Below are positions 17,070 through 25,843 of a stretch of 64,000 nucleotides of DNA, one piece after another. The DNA lies in assembly GCA_044220975.1 (NCBI GenBank), contig JBGAPZ010000017.1:5948-69947 (forward strand), read 5' to 3'. Numbering within the stretch: position 1 is the stretch's first letter; the number at the start of each line of letters is the position of its first letter. The DNA comes from SZUA-430 sp044220975 (GTDB lineage: Bacteria; Pseudomonadota; Alphaproteobacteria; Micropepsales; Micropepsaceae). Under the pieces are notes generated by a model. The model made no database searches. It was not told the origin of the DNA and worked only from the letters and a program-made list of their open reading frames with translations. The translations under genes were made by a program, and so were the position numbers.

Positions 17070-19130
17070 ATGAACATCAAAAAGACTGTGGCCGTTCTGG
17101 CGTTAGCCGGGACCGCTCTCTCGGCCGGCGTGCTCGCGCTGAACGCCGCGACGGGCAAATCCTCCATCGGCACTTGGGGCTTCGACCTCGCGGCGATGGA
17201 CAAGAGTGTGAAGCCCGGCGACGACTTCTTCCACTATGCCGGTGGCACCTGGATGAAGAACACGCAAATCCCGGCCGACCGGTCGAGCTGGGGCTCGTTC
17301 CAAATTCTCGCTGCGAAATCGGAAACCGATGTCAAAGCACTCATCGACGAGATCGCGAACAAAGCGAACCCGCCGGGCTCGATCGAGCAAAAGGTGGCGG
17401 ACTACTACAACAGCTACGTCGACACCGCGAAGATCGATCAACTCGGTCTGAAGCCGTTCGAAGCCGATCTCGCGCGCGTTGCCGGTTTGAAGACGTATGA
17501 AGACGTCGCAGCCTTCATCGGCGACCCGTCGATCGCCACGAACTCGCCCGTAGGCTGGGGCATCGGCCTCGATGAAAAGAATCCCGACCGCTACACGGTG
17601 AACGTGGCGCAAGCGGGCCTCGGCATGCCGGACCGCGACTACTATCTGAAGCCGGACCAAAAGTTCGCTGAGACGCGTGGTGCCTATAAAGCTTACATCG
17701 CCAAGATGCTGGGCATGGTCAACTACGCCGACGCCGCCGGCTGGGCCGACAAGATCATGGCGCTCGAAACGAAGATCGCCGAAATTCAGTGGCCGATCGA
17801 GAAGCTGCGCGATCGCGACGCGAACTACAACGCAAAGAGCCGCGCCGAACTGAAGGCTTTCGCGCCTGAGTTCCCGTGGGATGCGGGCCTCGCTTCAAGC
17901 GGTCTGCAGAACCAAGACTTCTTCGTCGTCGGTTCGCCGCAACCGGTGCAAGCACTGGCAAAACTCTTCCGCGCGACCCCGGTCGACCTTTGGAAGGCCT
18001 ACCTCACGTTCCACTACGTCAATGGCGAAGCCGACATCATGCCGGCGGCGTTCGACGATGCCTCGTTCGCCTTCAACGGCACGGTCCTAACGGGCCAGCC
18101 GCAGAAGCGCGAGCGCTGGAAGCGTGCAACCACCGCTTTGTCGGGCGCCCCGTTCCTGGCACCGATGGGTGAGGCCGTCGGCCAGCTCTACGTGAAGCGC
18201 CACTTCTCGCCGCAAGCCAAGGCCGAAGTGCGCAAGATCGTCGACAACCTGCTCGCTTCCTATCGCGAGCGTATCGCTAACCTCGAATGGATGTCGCCCG
18301 AGACGCGCCAAGTCGCGATGCGCAAGGCAGAGAAGGTTCGCATCAAGATCGCTTACCCCGATCGCTGGCGCGATTATTCGAAGCTCGATATCAGAGCTGG
18401 CGACGCATACGGCAACCGCAAGCGCGCCGCCATGTGGGATACGCAGCGCCAAGTGGTGCGCATGAACCAGAAGACCGACAAGGACGAATGGGGCATGTCG
18501 CCGCAAACGGTGAACGCCTACTACAATCCGACCTGGAACGAGATCGTTTTCCCGGCCGCGATCCTGCAAGCGCCGTTCTTCGACGTGAACGCAGACCCCG
18601 CCGTCAACTACGGCGCGATCGGCGGCGTCATCGGCCACGAAATGGGTCACGGCTACGACGACCAAGGCGCGAAGTCGGACGAAAACGGCGTCCTGCATTC
18701 CTGGTGGAAGAAGGAAGACGAAGACCGCTTCGGCACGAAGGTGAAGGCGCTCGCAGCTCAGTACTCGGCGTTCGAACCGCTGCCGGGCCTGCACGTGAAC
18801 GGCGACTTCACGTCGGGTGAAAACATCGGCGACCTGGGCGGCCTCACTGTCGGCCTGCACGCTTACAAGCTGTCGCTGAACGGCAAGACCGCACCCACGC
18901 TCGACGGCTTCACGCCCGAACAGCGCGTGTTCTTGGGCTGGTGCCAAGTCTGGCGCTCGAACCAGCGCGAAGCGGCCCTGCGCAATCAGGTCACCAGCAA
19001 CGTGCACTCGCCCGCGCAGTACCGCTGCAACGGCGTCGTCCGCAACGTCGACGCCTGGTACGACGCCTTCGGCGTGAAACCCGGCGACAAGCTCTACCTG
19101 AAACCGGAAGATCGCGTTCACATCTGGTAG
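17070..19130 (+). CDS. M13 family zinc metallopeptidase (PepO/neprilysin-like)
   Basis: 686 residues with a signal peptide (residues 5-27). The M13 N-terminal domain begins at AMDKSVKPGDDFFHYAGGTW. The catalytic domain has the zinc site VIGHEMGHGYDD (HExxH), the downstream glutamate ligand in ENIGDLGGL (ExxxD), the substrate-binding NAYYNP (NAYY) and the C-terminal CxxW-like end LKPEDRVHIW. It cleaves oligopeptides, probably in the periplasm. A strong terminator follows, so it is likely monocistronic. Confidence 0.95.
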   Translation: MNIKKTVAVLALAGTALSAGVLALNAATGKSSIGTWGFDLAAMDKSVKPGDDFFHYAGGTWMKNTQIPADRSSWGSFQILAAKSETDVKALIDEIANKANPPGSIEQKVADYYNSYVDTAKIDQLGLKPFEADLARVAGLKTYEDVAAFIGDPSIATNSPVGWGIGLDEKNPDRYTVNVAQAGLGMPDRDYYLKPDQKFAETRGAYKAYIAKMLGMVNYADAAGWADKIMALETKIAEIQWPIEKLRDRDANYNAKSRAELKAFAPEFPWDAGLASSGLQNQDFFVVGSPQPVQALAKLFRATPVDLWKAYLTFHYVNGEADIMPAAFDDASFAFNGTVLTGQPQKRERWKRATTALSGAPFLAPMGEAVGQLYVKRHFSPQAKAEVRKIVDNLLASYRERIANLEWMSPETRQVAMRKAEKVRIKIAYPDRWRDYSKLDIRAGDAYGNRKRAAMWDTQRQVVRMNQKTDKDEWGMSPQTVNAYYNPTWNEIVFPAAILQAPFFDVNADPAVNYGAIGGVIGHEMGHGYDDQGAKSDENGVLHSWWKKEDEDRFGTKVKALAAQYSAFEPLPGLHVNGDFTSGENIGDLGGLTVGLHAYKLSLNGKTAPTLDGFTPEQRVFLGWCQVWRSNQREAALRNQVTSNVHSPAQYRCNGVVRNVDAWYDAFGVKPGDKLYLKPEDRVHIW

Positions 19131-19155
19131 CCGCGAAGAGCGACACGAATGCGAA

Positions 19156-19180
19156 GGGGCGCCGGTGGCGCCCCTTTTTC
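19156..19180 (+). terminator. Rho-independent terminator of the M13 peptidase gene
   Basis: GGGGCGCC at 19156-19163 pairs with GGCGCCCC at 19167-19174 around a three-base loop and is followed directly by TTTTTC. It is a textbook intrinsic terminator 26 bases after the stop codon. Confidence 0.92.
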
Positions 19181-19227
19181 TTGCCAACAACGACGTCAAG
19201 CCAGGCCATGACGAACGTTGTTTGACC

Positions 19228-20457
19228 TTACCGATTCACCTGCGCCGCCGCGACCGAGGCCCGCACCACAGGGATCTCGTGATCGGCAAGTGGCTTCATC
19301 CGCACCTTGCGTGCCAGTGCTGCTTCGATCGCGGGCTTAAGCCGTTTGGCCTTTGCAGCCTCGCGCTCCACCGCTTGCGCCTTGAACTCGCCCATCACCT
19401 CGGCCGCGAACAGTTCCAGCGACGCGCAGATATGCTCGTGCTTGTTGCGCCCCGCCTGCTGCATGAAGATCACCTGATCGACGCCCGACTCCTGGAACGC
19501 GCGCAAGTGCAAGCGCATGTCCTCGGGCGTGCCGATGCCGCCGCCGGCGGGCGCATTCGCCGCCGCCTTCGCGAGATCCTCCGTCCGGCTCCCGCGCAGG
19601 GCCAGATACTCGCCCCAAAGATTCGTCCGCCCCGGCACCGTGTCGCGCGCGACAAGCGCGTTCAGCGCGTAGCCGAAGAACTCGAACCCCTCGTGACCGC
19701 GCCTAATCGCCTCCGCCCGGTCGTGATGGATCGAGAACGACGACACCATCGCGATATTCGCATTCACGCTATGCCCGATAGGCACGCACTGATCCGACGC
19801 GATGATGCCGTAATAGATGTCGGCCCACGCGCGCGCCTCTTCCGGATTTACGAACGCGAAGGCGAGCGCACCCACGCCCAGCGACGCCGCGATCTTGATC
19901 GTGTCCCTGTTCGTGCACGCCATCCACATCGGCGGATGCGGCGATTGCACCGGCTTCGGCAGCACGTTGCGGCACGGCATCGTGAAATACTTGCCCTCGA
20001 ACCCCGGATAGGGGTCCATCACCATCATATTGGCGACCTGCTCCGCCGCCTCGATCGCCATCGCGCGCTTTTCTTTGGCGGGAATGCCGAACCCGCCAAG
20101 CTCAAGCCGCGTCGCCCCCTCGCCGATCCCGAAATCCACGCGCCCGTCCGACATGATGTCGAGCGTCGATAGCGTCTCCGCCGTGCGCGCCGGATGATTG
20201 TAGTTCGGGATCACCTGCCGGATACCGTGCCCCAGCCGGATGCGCTTCGTCCGCGCCGCAGCCGCCGCGAGAAACACTTCCGGCGCCGACGAATGCGAAT
20301 ACTCGTCCAGGAAGTGATGCTCCACCTCCCACGCATAGTCGTACCCAAGACGGTCCGCGAGCTCGACTTGAGCGAGCGCCTCATGAAACAACCGCCGCTC
20401 GTCACCCGGAGCCCAAGGCTTCGGCAACTGCATCTCGTAAAACACACCGAATTTCAT
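19228..20457 (-). CDS. LLM class flavin-dependent monooxygenase (luciferase-like)
   Basis: 409 residues of the bacterial luciferase TIM-barrel family. Typical elements are the N-terminal KFGVFYEMQ, AWEVEHHFLDEYSHSSAPEVFL, GIRQVIPNYNHPARTAE, TLDIMSDGRVDFGIGEG and PPMWMACTNRDTIKIAA. These enzymes use reduced FMN and oxygen to oxidise an organic substrate, which cannot be named here. ATG 20457 has GAGG seven bases upstream. It is monocistronic and convergent with the M13 peptidase gene. Confidence 0.9.
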   Translation of the reverse strand: MKFGVFYEMQLPKPWAPGDERRLFHEALAQVELADRLGYDYAWEVEHHFLDEYSHSSAPEVFLAAAAARTKRIRLGHGIRQVIPNYNHPARTAETLSTLDIMSDGRVDFGIGEGATRLELGGFGIPAKEKRAMAIEAAEQVANMMVMDPYPGFEGKYFTMPCRNVLPKPVQSPHPPMWMACTNRDTIKIAASLGVGALAFAFVNPEEARAWADIYYGIIASDQCVPIGHSVNANIAMVSSFSIHHDRAEAIRRGHEGFEFFGYALNALVARDTVPGRTNLWGEYLALRGSRTEDLAKAAANAPAGGGIGTPEDMRLHLRAFQESGVDQVIFMQQAGRNKHEHICASLELFAAEVMGEFKAQAVEREAAKAKRLKPAIEAALARKVRMKPLADHEIPVVRASVAAAQVNR

Positions 20458-20503
20458 GGAAGAGCCTCAATGTCATAGTGAGGCAGTATGGGCACGCCGT
20501 CGT

Positions 20504-21100
20504 TTACTCGTCAAAAGGCCGCCGCAGACCATGTCGAGCGGCAAAAGCCTCGATCTTCTTCTGCAACTCGTCCGGGTCCTTACAAAACGTTGCATCAATG
20601 AGCGCCATTTTCTTCGCGCGAGATACCGGATCGTGATGTGCCTGCAGATGCGCACGTCGCGCGTGAACGGATTTGGGCAGGGGACCCGGCCCGAACAAAA
20701 CCTCTTTCGCGGCAATCACAATGCGAAGCGCACTTGTGGCACCAATCTCCATCAGCAGGTTCAAAGCTAGGGAATGATAGTTGGCCGAACTGTTGAAAAA
20801 ATAGGACTCGAAACCTCCGCGGTGAACGTCGCCATCGAGTACACAGACCGCGTAGAACGCCTGATTGGCGGCCGACAAGTGGTCGAACCCTTCGCCGCTG
20901 CCGTGCACCTGTGCAATCAGCCAAGTCCAGTGTTTTCGTTCAGCGCTCCGTTCGTACTTTTTTTGCTCGATCCGCTGCGCCTTCGACCGCTCAATGTCGT
21001 CCCGGTACCCGCGCTTGCAAGGAATGCAGACGCCGCCCGTCTCAACCGCTGTTGATGGCAGGATCAGTACGCTGCACTTCGCGCAAGCAACCCGCTCCAT
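20504..21100 (-). CDS. DMP19 (DUF4375) family protein with N-terminal zinc-ribbon-like CxxC pair
   Basis: 198 residues from ATG 21100; the upstream part of the longer frame only shadows the GFA gene. The N-terminus carries CAKC (residues 7-10) and CIPC (25-28), a probable zinc ribbon, followed by a charged helix. The C-terminal half contains ANQAFYAVCVLDGDVHRGGFESYFFN, the core of the DMP19/DUF4375 family. Eukaryote-style DMP19 inhibitors bind DNA-mimic partners, but the bacterial role is unknown. It lies 14 bases after the GFA gene and is probably co-transcribed with it. Confidence 0.7.
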   Translation of the reverse strand: MERVACAKCSVLILPSTAVETGGVCIPCKRGYRDDIERSKAQRIEQKKYERSAERKHWTWLIAQVHGSGEGFDHLSAANQAFYAVCVLDGDVHRGGFESYFFNSSANYHSLALNLLMEIGATSALRIVIAAKEVLFGPGPLPKSVHARRAHLQAHHDPVSRAKKMALIDATFCKDPDELQKKIEAFAARHGLRRPFDE

Positions 21101-21114
21101 TGGTGGACCGTCAC

Positions 21115-21516
21115 CTACCCCGGCAACTTCTCGAACGTCGGTATCCCCTCCGGCACGCGGTGGAAGGGTTGCGTGTCGCAGGTGTAGATCGCGAGCTTCG
21201 GTTGGAACACTTTCGGGTCGTCGAGCGAGCCCACTTTTAGGATCACGGCCGGAAAGCCCGGCGGTCGCGTGACGATGTGTGTACCGCACTCGCCGCAGAA
21301 CTCGCGCGTCACCGGCCGCTCGATGTCCTTTCGCGAAAACTTCTTCGGTTCGCCCTTCGTGTATTTGAAACCCGGGATCGGCATCGCGATGAAGACGTTC
21401 GGCGAACCGCCGGTGATGTATTGGCACTCGCGGCAATGGCACTGCGCCATCATCATCGGCTCGCCCTCGGCCGTGTAGCGCAGCGCTTTGCAGTAACATC
21501 CGCCTTCGAGTTTCAT
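21115..21516 (-). CDS. GFA family (glutathione-dependent formaldehyde-activating enzyme-like) protein
   Basis: 133 residues from ATG 21516 (GGAG upstream; a TTG 15 bases earlier is less likely). It has the zinc-binding cysteines of the CENP-V/GFA fold: GGCYCKALRY, QCHCRECQYITGG and EFCGECGTHI. GFA was first described as accelerating glutathione-formaldehyde adduct formation, but most members are untested. A second, distinct GFA protein is encoded at 31701-32120. Confidence 0.88.
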   Translation of the reverse strand: MKLEGGCYCKALRYTAEGEPMMMAQCHCRECQYITGGSPNVFIAMPIPGFKYTKGEPKKFSRKDIERPVTREFCGECGTHIVTRPPGFPAVILKVGSLDDPKVFQPKLAIYTCDTQPFHRVPEGIPTFEKLPG

Positions 21517-21552
21517 GGGGTGCGTCTCCAAGAGTTGGTCGCACGTATTATA

Positions 21553-21709
21553 CCCCTCTCCCCTTGCGGGAGAGGATCATTTTTCGCGAATGCGAAAAAT
21601 GGGTGAGGGGTCGCTGAGTCTCCGCGTCCACCGGCGTTGCCTGCATTGACTCAGCGGACCCCTCACCGGTTTTGCTTCGCAAAACCGTGCTCTCCCGCAA
21701 GGGGAGAGC
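21553..21709. repeat. Head-to-head pair of REP-like units
   Basis: Unit one (21553-21610) runs CCCCTCTCCCCTTGCGGGAG, then ATTTTTCGCGAATGCGAAAAAT, then GGTGAGGGG. Unit two (21658-21709) is the same order on the other strand, with GGTTTTGCTTCGCAAAACC as its hairpin and CTCTCCCGCAAGGGGAGAG at the end. CGCTGAGTC and GACTCAGCG flank the centre, so the whole 157 bases form one inverted repeat. It fills the gap between the GFA and DUF4199 genes. Confidence 0.85.
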
Positions 21710-21715
21710 TGTGGC

Positions 21716-22255
21716 TCATGCTCGCGCCGGCAAGAACCGCGGCATCCGCAGCAACACAGCCGAGATCAGCGCCACGATCACGCCCACCGGGAAAATCTCC
21801 AGGAACGTGAGCCCCATCCGATAGGGCATGTTCGTGTTGTAAGCGGTCATCATCGCGTTCATCTCGGCGACAAGCTTGTCGAGCGCGGCCCCGGTCAACC
21901 CCTTCGCCTTCTCGCCCGCGATGTAATGGTCCATGTAGGCCTTCATGTACGTACCGTCGGTCGCGGCCATATAGACCTCCCACCCGGCCACATAGATGAT
22001 GCCGGCCACCACAGCGATGGCGAGCCCCATCAGGAACGCGGGCACGAACTTGATCACCCCGCCGAGGTCGCGGTCGCGATACCGCTTCACCCCGAAGAAG
22101 ATCATCGTCAGCGCGACGATCATGGTCGCATAGCCGGTGAAGAGCGAGTTGTCGCTCATCTCCGGATGCCCGCTGGCCGCGATGATGAACCCGATCATCA
22201 CGCCGATAACGATCAGGCCGGCGAACGTGCCGTAGAGAAAGATGATGTTGATCAT
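21716..22255 (-). CDS. DUF4199 family membrane protein
   Basis: 179 residues from ATG 22255 with AGAGGAAA upstream. There are four membrane helices (about 3-24, 38-56, 70-92, 150-170). Family signatures are GYATMIVALTMIFFGVKRYRD near the first loop and GLTFLEIFPVGVIVALISAVLL at the end. A charged helical stretch (about 105-145) sits between helices three and four. Function is unknown. It follows the VOC gene by 11 bases and belongs to the same transcription unit as the membrane-bound LuxR-type regulator upstream. Confidence 0.85.
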   Translation of the reverse strand: MINIIFLYGTFAGLIVIGVMIGFIIAASGHPEMSDNSLFTGYATMIVALTMIFFGVKRYRDRDLGGVIKFVPAFLMGLAIAVVAGIIYVAGWEVYMAATDGTYMKAYMDHYIAGEKAKGLTGAALDKLVAEMNAMMTAYNTNMPYRMGLTFLEIFPVGVIVALISAVLLRMPRFLPARA

Positions 22256-22266
22256 GTGCGTTTCCT

Positions 22267-22740
22267 CTAGATGCGGTCGACGCCGCCCGGTTCCCAAAGC
22301 TGGACCGGATTGCCTTCCGGGTCCGTCACTTTGGCGAAGCGGCCGTTGGGATAGGTCTCAGGGTCGATCTCGACCGTGGCGCCCGCCGCGCGCAGCTGCG
22401 CCGCCATCTTGTCGAGGCTCCGGACGCGGAAGTTGATCATCCACATCTGCTCAGGCCTGCCGAAATAGGACGAATCCCATTTGAACGGCGCGAACACGCA
22501 CGTGCCCGCCTCCTGCTTCCACGCCACCCCGCCATAGTCCTTGGGCACCGTATTCAAACCCAGATTGTCCTCGTACCACTTGGCCAAGGCCGTCGGGTCT
22601 TTCGCCCGGAAGAAGAAGCCGCCAATTCCCGTCACACGTTCCATCTGTTGCCCTCCTAGTGGCATTGCGCCCATCGCCGCGACCGATGCCGCCCCGGCCA
22701 GGGCAAGCGTGCTGCGCCGGGTCAGGTCGTCGCTGGTCAT
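22267..22740 (-). CDS. VOC family protein with an optional twin-arginine leader
   Basis: 157 residues from ATG 22740. Residues 1-30 look like a Tat signal (LTRRSTLALAGAASVAAMGA). The VOC/glyoxalase domain follows: GIGGFFFRAKDPTALAKWYEDNLGL and FAKVTDPEGNPVQLWEP with the usual metal-ligand Glu near the end. A second ATG at 22644 is preceded by AGGAGGG six bases away and would give a 125-residue cytoplasmic protein starting MERVTG. Both starts have plausible ribosome sites (GAGGA for the first). The protein probably binds a metal and a small substrate; the reaction is unknown. Confidence 0.82.
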   Translation of the reverse strand: MTSDDLTRRSTLALAGAASVAAMGAMPLGGQQMERVTGIGGFFFRAKDPTALAKWYEDNLGLNTVPKDYGGVAWKQEAGTCVFAPFKWDSSYFGRPEQMWMINFRVRSLDKMAAQLRAAGATVEIDPETYPNGRFAKVTDPEGNPVQLWEPGGVDRI

Positions 22741-22900
22741 AGGCCGTCCTCGTGAAGCGTTCGATGGCCCGACTTTCACCGGACCGACGCCACATTTGCT
22801 ATCGCCCGAAAGGGTGATTTCGCGAATATCCGCCGATCAGGTGGGAGTTATCCCGCGACGGCCGACACTCCTCCCGCCATCATGGTCAGCGAACGCACCC

Positions 22901-23326
22901 CTACGCGATCAGCCTGAGCTCCCGCGCCTTCTGGATCGCCTGTGTGCGGCGCTGCGCTTCCAGCTTCTGGAACAGGTTCGCGACGTGTGTCTTGACCGTG
23001 TTGGGTGAGATGTCGAGCACGCGCGCGATCTCCTTGTTCGCGGCGCCACCGGCCAAGAGCTCCAGCACCTTCACCTCCCGCTCGGTCAGCCCCAGCGCCT
23101 TCAGCGCGGCCTCGTTGCGCTCGAACGGCCCCGTGACCGCCTTCGGTGTGAGTCTGACGCCCGCCCAAATGCCCAGCCCCGTGAACGCGAGCGCAATCAG
23201 CGAAATGTAGATCTCAGGCGCAAACACCCGCGCGACGTATTGGTACTGCAGCCACTGCAGCACGAACGCGCCCGCGCCAAGCACAAGCCCGTAGATCGCA
23301 ACCGATTTCACCATGTCCCGCGTCAT
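22901..23326 (-). CDS. Membrane-anchored LuxR-type transcriptional regulator
   Basis: 141 residues: two membrane helices (about residues 6-25 and 40-57), a short linker, then a LuxR/GerE HTH (about 75-138). The HTH reads LTEREVKVLELLAGGAANKEIARVLDISPNTVKTHVANLFQKL. There is no receiver domain. A membrane-tethered HTH implies sensing at or in the membrane. It is followed on the same strand by the VOC and DUF4199 genes, the likely targets or partners. ATG 23326 lacks a strong ribosome site, and ATG 23314 is an alternative. Confidence 0.82.
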   Translation of the reverse strand: MTRDMVKSVAIYGLVLGAGAFVLQWLQYQYVARVFAPEIYISLIALAFTGLGIWAGVRLTPKAVTGPFERNEAALKALGLTEREVKVLELLAGGAANKEIARVLDISPNTVKTHVANLFQKLEAQRRTQAIQKARELRLIA

Positions 23327-23379
23327 CGCAAGCAAACGCTAGCATTGGCGCCAACCGGCGGCCAAGCCGGGCCTACAAG

Positions 23380-24441
23380 TTAGGGCCGGACGGCTAGCCG
23401 CTTTTCGCGCAGACGCTGCAGTTCGCCCTTCAGATATTTCTCGAAAAAGGCGTCGCACCCTAGGCACACGTTCGCCACCTGACGCCCCTTTGGATCGGTG
23501 ACTGTTGACGCCGCCCGATAGTCCTCGCGCGACCAACCGGCACCAAGCCCCATGGCCTCCGGATCGCCCTGGTTGATCGCCTCGAACGCCGGATGGCCTT
23601 TCAGACTGTCCAAAATATCGACCAGCCGCTCTTCCGTGAGCTTGCCGAGCGGCGCCTTCGTTTTCAGGCAGCACGGATAGACCGACCCGTCGGGCTCGAT
23701 CGCGACCTCCGATCCCGCCTCACCATGATTCATGAAATTCTTGCCGCCGCTCCAGCGCGCGCAAAAATTCGTCTCATAGGTCGCGTTCGAAAGTCCGTTC
23801 GTCCACGCCCGTCCGCGCGGCCACAGCTCCCCGATCCAAAGCTCCGGCTGCGCGCCGAAGAACAGGAAGAACGGCCCGTCACCGATTTGTTCGCGCCGCG
23901 TAAGCGGCGCCTTCGCACGAAGGCGCGGATCGCGTCCGCCGCCAAGGTCGATCTCCTTCGCCCCGAAAGGCGCCATCATCGCCCGCACCTCGTCCATAAA
24001 CGCGAACTTCTTCTCGCCCTCGAGCCCCACATGATAGTCGTCGATGGAAGCAACAGCGATCGTACGCACGCCGCGCGAAAGCATGCCCTCAATCCGGTCG
24101 GGCGTCAGCACGTCGCCGGTCGTCTGCACGGACACATACGGCGCGCGCTCACCCCAGCGTTCGCAGATCGCCTCCAGCGCCGGGTAGAAGAGCTCCTCCC
24201 GCACACCGTCGATCAACAACTCGCCGCCGGCGAGCACGAGCAGGCTACGCTTACGCGCGCCAGCCGCATCCACAAAGCTCATGTCGTCCGGCAAATTCTG
24301 CAGCACCACGCGATACGCGGCCTGACCCTCGCCCACAACGCGCTTCAACTCGTCGCGCACATAGGGGCGGAAGCGATCATCGTAGCAATGGCGGCACTTG
24401 CGATGGCAAGCCCACGTCAGCACCCAATAGACAGCTTCCAT
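23380..24441 (-). CDS. Radical SAM protein with SPASM-like C-terminal cysteines
   Basis: 353 residues. The radical SAM cluster motif is CHRKCRHC (CxxxCxxC) at residues 13-20, placed right after a first strand WVLTWA. GGELLIDG corresponds to the SAM-binding GGE motif. Further cysteines (NFCARW, PCCLKT, VCLGC) in the last 130 residues fit a SPASM-like auxiliary cluster. Such proteins modify peptides or act on proteins, but no precursor peptide was found in the flanking 300 bases. It lies 14 bases downstream of the TPR gene, so the two form an operon. Confidence 0.85.
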   Translation of the reverse strand: MEAVYWVLTWACHRKCRHCYDDRFRPYVRDELKRVVGEGQAAYRVVLQNLPDDMSFVDAAGARKRSLLVLAGGELLIDGVREELFYPALEAICERWGERAPYVSVQTTGDVLTPDRIEGMLSRGVRTIAVASIDDYHVGLEGEKKFAFMDEVRAMMAPFGAKEIDLGGGRDPRLRAKAPLTRREQIGDGPFFLFFGAQPELWIGELWPRGRAWTNGLSNATYETNFCARWSGGKNFMNHGEAGSEVAIEPDGSVYPCCLKTKAPLGKLTEERLVDILDSLKGHPAFEAINQGDPEAMGLGAGWSREDYRAASTVTDPKGRQVANVCLGCDAFFEKYLKGELQRLREKRLAVRP

Positions 24442-24455
24442 CAGCCCCGCTCAAA

Positions 24456-25760
24456 TCATGCTGCCAGCCGCAACTGGCTGAGTTGACGCTGCACCTCGCG
24501 CACGCCAGGCCGCTCCGCTGCGCGGCGCGCAACCACATCAGCCACCGCCGAATGCTGCCCCGCACGCAGCGCCGAATCAATCCAAGTCTGCACGAAAACG
24601 TCGCGCTGCGCGTGGCTGCCGCCGATGAGGTGCAGCCGCCGCAACACCGGCCCGATCGCCTCGGCCGCGTCCGCAAACCGGCCTTCCGCGTAGGCCATCA
24701 AACCTTGCGCGCACGGGATCGCCACCGACTCCCAAACGCCCGTCACGTCCTGGGCGCCATGCCGCTTCATCGAAGCCAGAAACTCCTGCGCCTGGCGCGC
24801 ACGCCCGCCGCGTGCGAGCGCATAGATGAAGTGCAAATCGTTGAACGGCAGGATGTGCTCGTGCCAACGCTCGACCACCTTGTTGACGATAGGCTCAAAG
24901 CGCTGGCCGACATCGGCCCCACGCATCTCCAGTCGCCAGAGCGCCGAGATCGCGCCGATCTGTTCCTGCGCGAACTCGCGCCATTCGCCCCACAGATGCT
25001 TGTCGAAGATCTCAAGCGCTCGGCCATGCTCCTCACGGTCGATGTGAAACAGCGCCAAGTGCCAATAATTGTGCTCGCGCACGAATATGCTGCGATCGGC
25101 CCAACCGGGCGCGCGCTTCGTCAAGAACGCGATCCCGTCGTCGGCCTTGCCGCGCGTCTCCATCACATGCGCGATCGCATGATGCGCCCACGGATCCCGT
25201 TCGTCGATCTCAAGCGCCCGATACGCCGCCTCTTCCGCAACGCCGATCGCATTGTTCTGCTCGTGCGCGAAAGCCAGCATACTCCACGCGCCGGCCGTCT
25301 CGGGATGTGCCGGTACAATCGTCCTCGCGACTTCCAACATCGCAGCCGCATCGCCTTGATTGAACGCGAGATACTGCGCCCATTTCGCTGCGACGATGTC
25401 GGCCGGGTTCTGGGCGACGATGGTCTTCATCCGCTTCAGTGCGCCGGGCACATTGCCGCGCCACCAATCGTTGATCGCCGACACGAACGCCTGCTCGCGC
25501 GGTGTTGCGTAAGCTGCCACCTTTCGGGCGCGCCGAAGATATCCGCGCGCAATCTTGAATCCAGGCGCCGCCTCCAGCGCCATGTGCACTGCGGCCGCGT
25601 GCGCGTTGACGAGCGCACAGTCCGCATCCGCGTCCGCCGCGGTGAAGATCGACCTTACCCGCGGCCCATACCCGATCCAGTCGCCCGCGAACACGTTGTA
25701 GGCGGCCACCGTCTCTGCTCGTGCCGTTGTCAACTCCAAATCGTGAACGTCTTTGGCCAT
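24456..25760 (-). CDS. TPR protein, TTC38-like
   Basis: 434 residues from ATG 25760 (a GTG nine bases earlier is possible). It is entirely helical with repeated TPR-like pairs. The family core is WAHHAIAHVMETRGKADDGIAFL and HNYWHLALFHIDREEHGRALEIFDKHLWGEW, as in proteins annotated tetratricopeptide repeat protein 38. There is no signal peptide, so it is cytoplasmic. It is probably a scaffold or substrate-binding partner; its pairing with the radical SAM gene suggests a joint task. Enzyme function is not claimed. Confidence 0.8.
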   Translation of the reverse strand: MAKDVHDLELTTARAETVAAYNVFAGDWIGYGPRVRSIFTAADADADCALVNAHAAAVHMALEAAPGFKIARGYLRRARKVAAYATPREQAFVSAINDWWRGNVPGALKRMKTIVAQNPADIVAAKWAQYLAFNQGDAAAMLEVARTIVPAHPETAGAWSMLAFAHEQNNAIGVAEEAAYRALEIDERDPWAHHAIAHVMETRGKADDGIAFLTKRAPGWADRSIFVREHNYWHLALFHIDREEHGRALEIFDKHLWGEWREFAQEQIGAISALWRLEMRGADVGQRFEPIVNKVVERWHEHILPFNDLHFIYALARGGRARQAQEFLASMKRHGAQDVTGVWESVAIPCAQGLMAYAEGRFADAAEAIGPVLRRLHLIGGSHAQRDVFVQTWIDSALRAGQHSAVADVVARRAAERPGVREVQRQLSQLRLAA

Positions 25761-25843
25761 GGCTCGCACTCGTGAGGATCAGCGGGCCCAAGGTCGCCCT
25801 TGAGGCCCGCAAAAGGAAGGTATGGTGTCGATAGACGGCGCCT

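Noticed and set aside
19165..20172. 335-codon plus-strand ORF
   Set aside because: It is antisense to the luciferase-like monooxygenase and contains no recognisable domain.
24483..25775. 430-codon plus-strand ORF
   Set aside because: Antisense of the TPR gene with Arg/His-rich low-information sequence.
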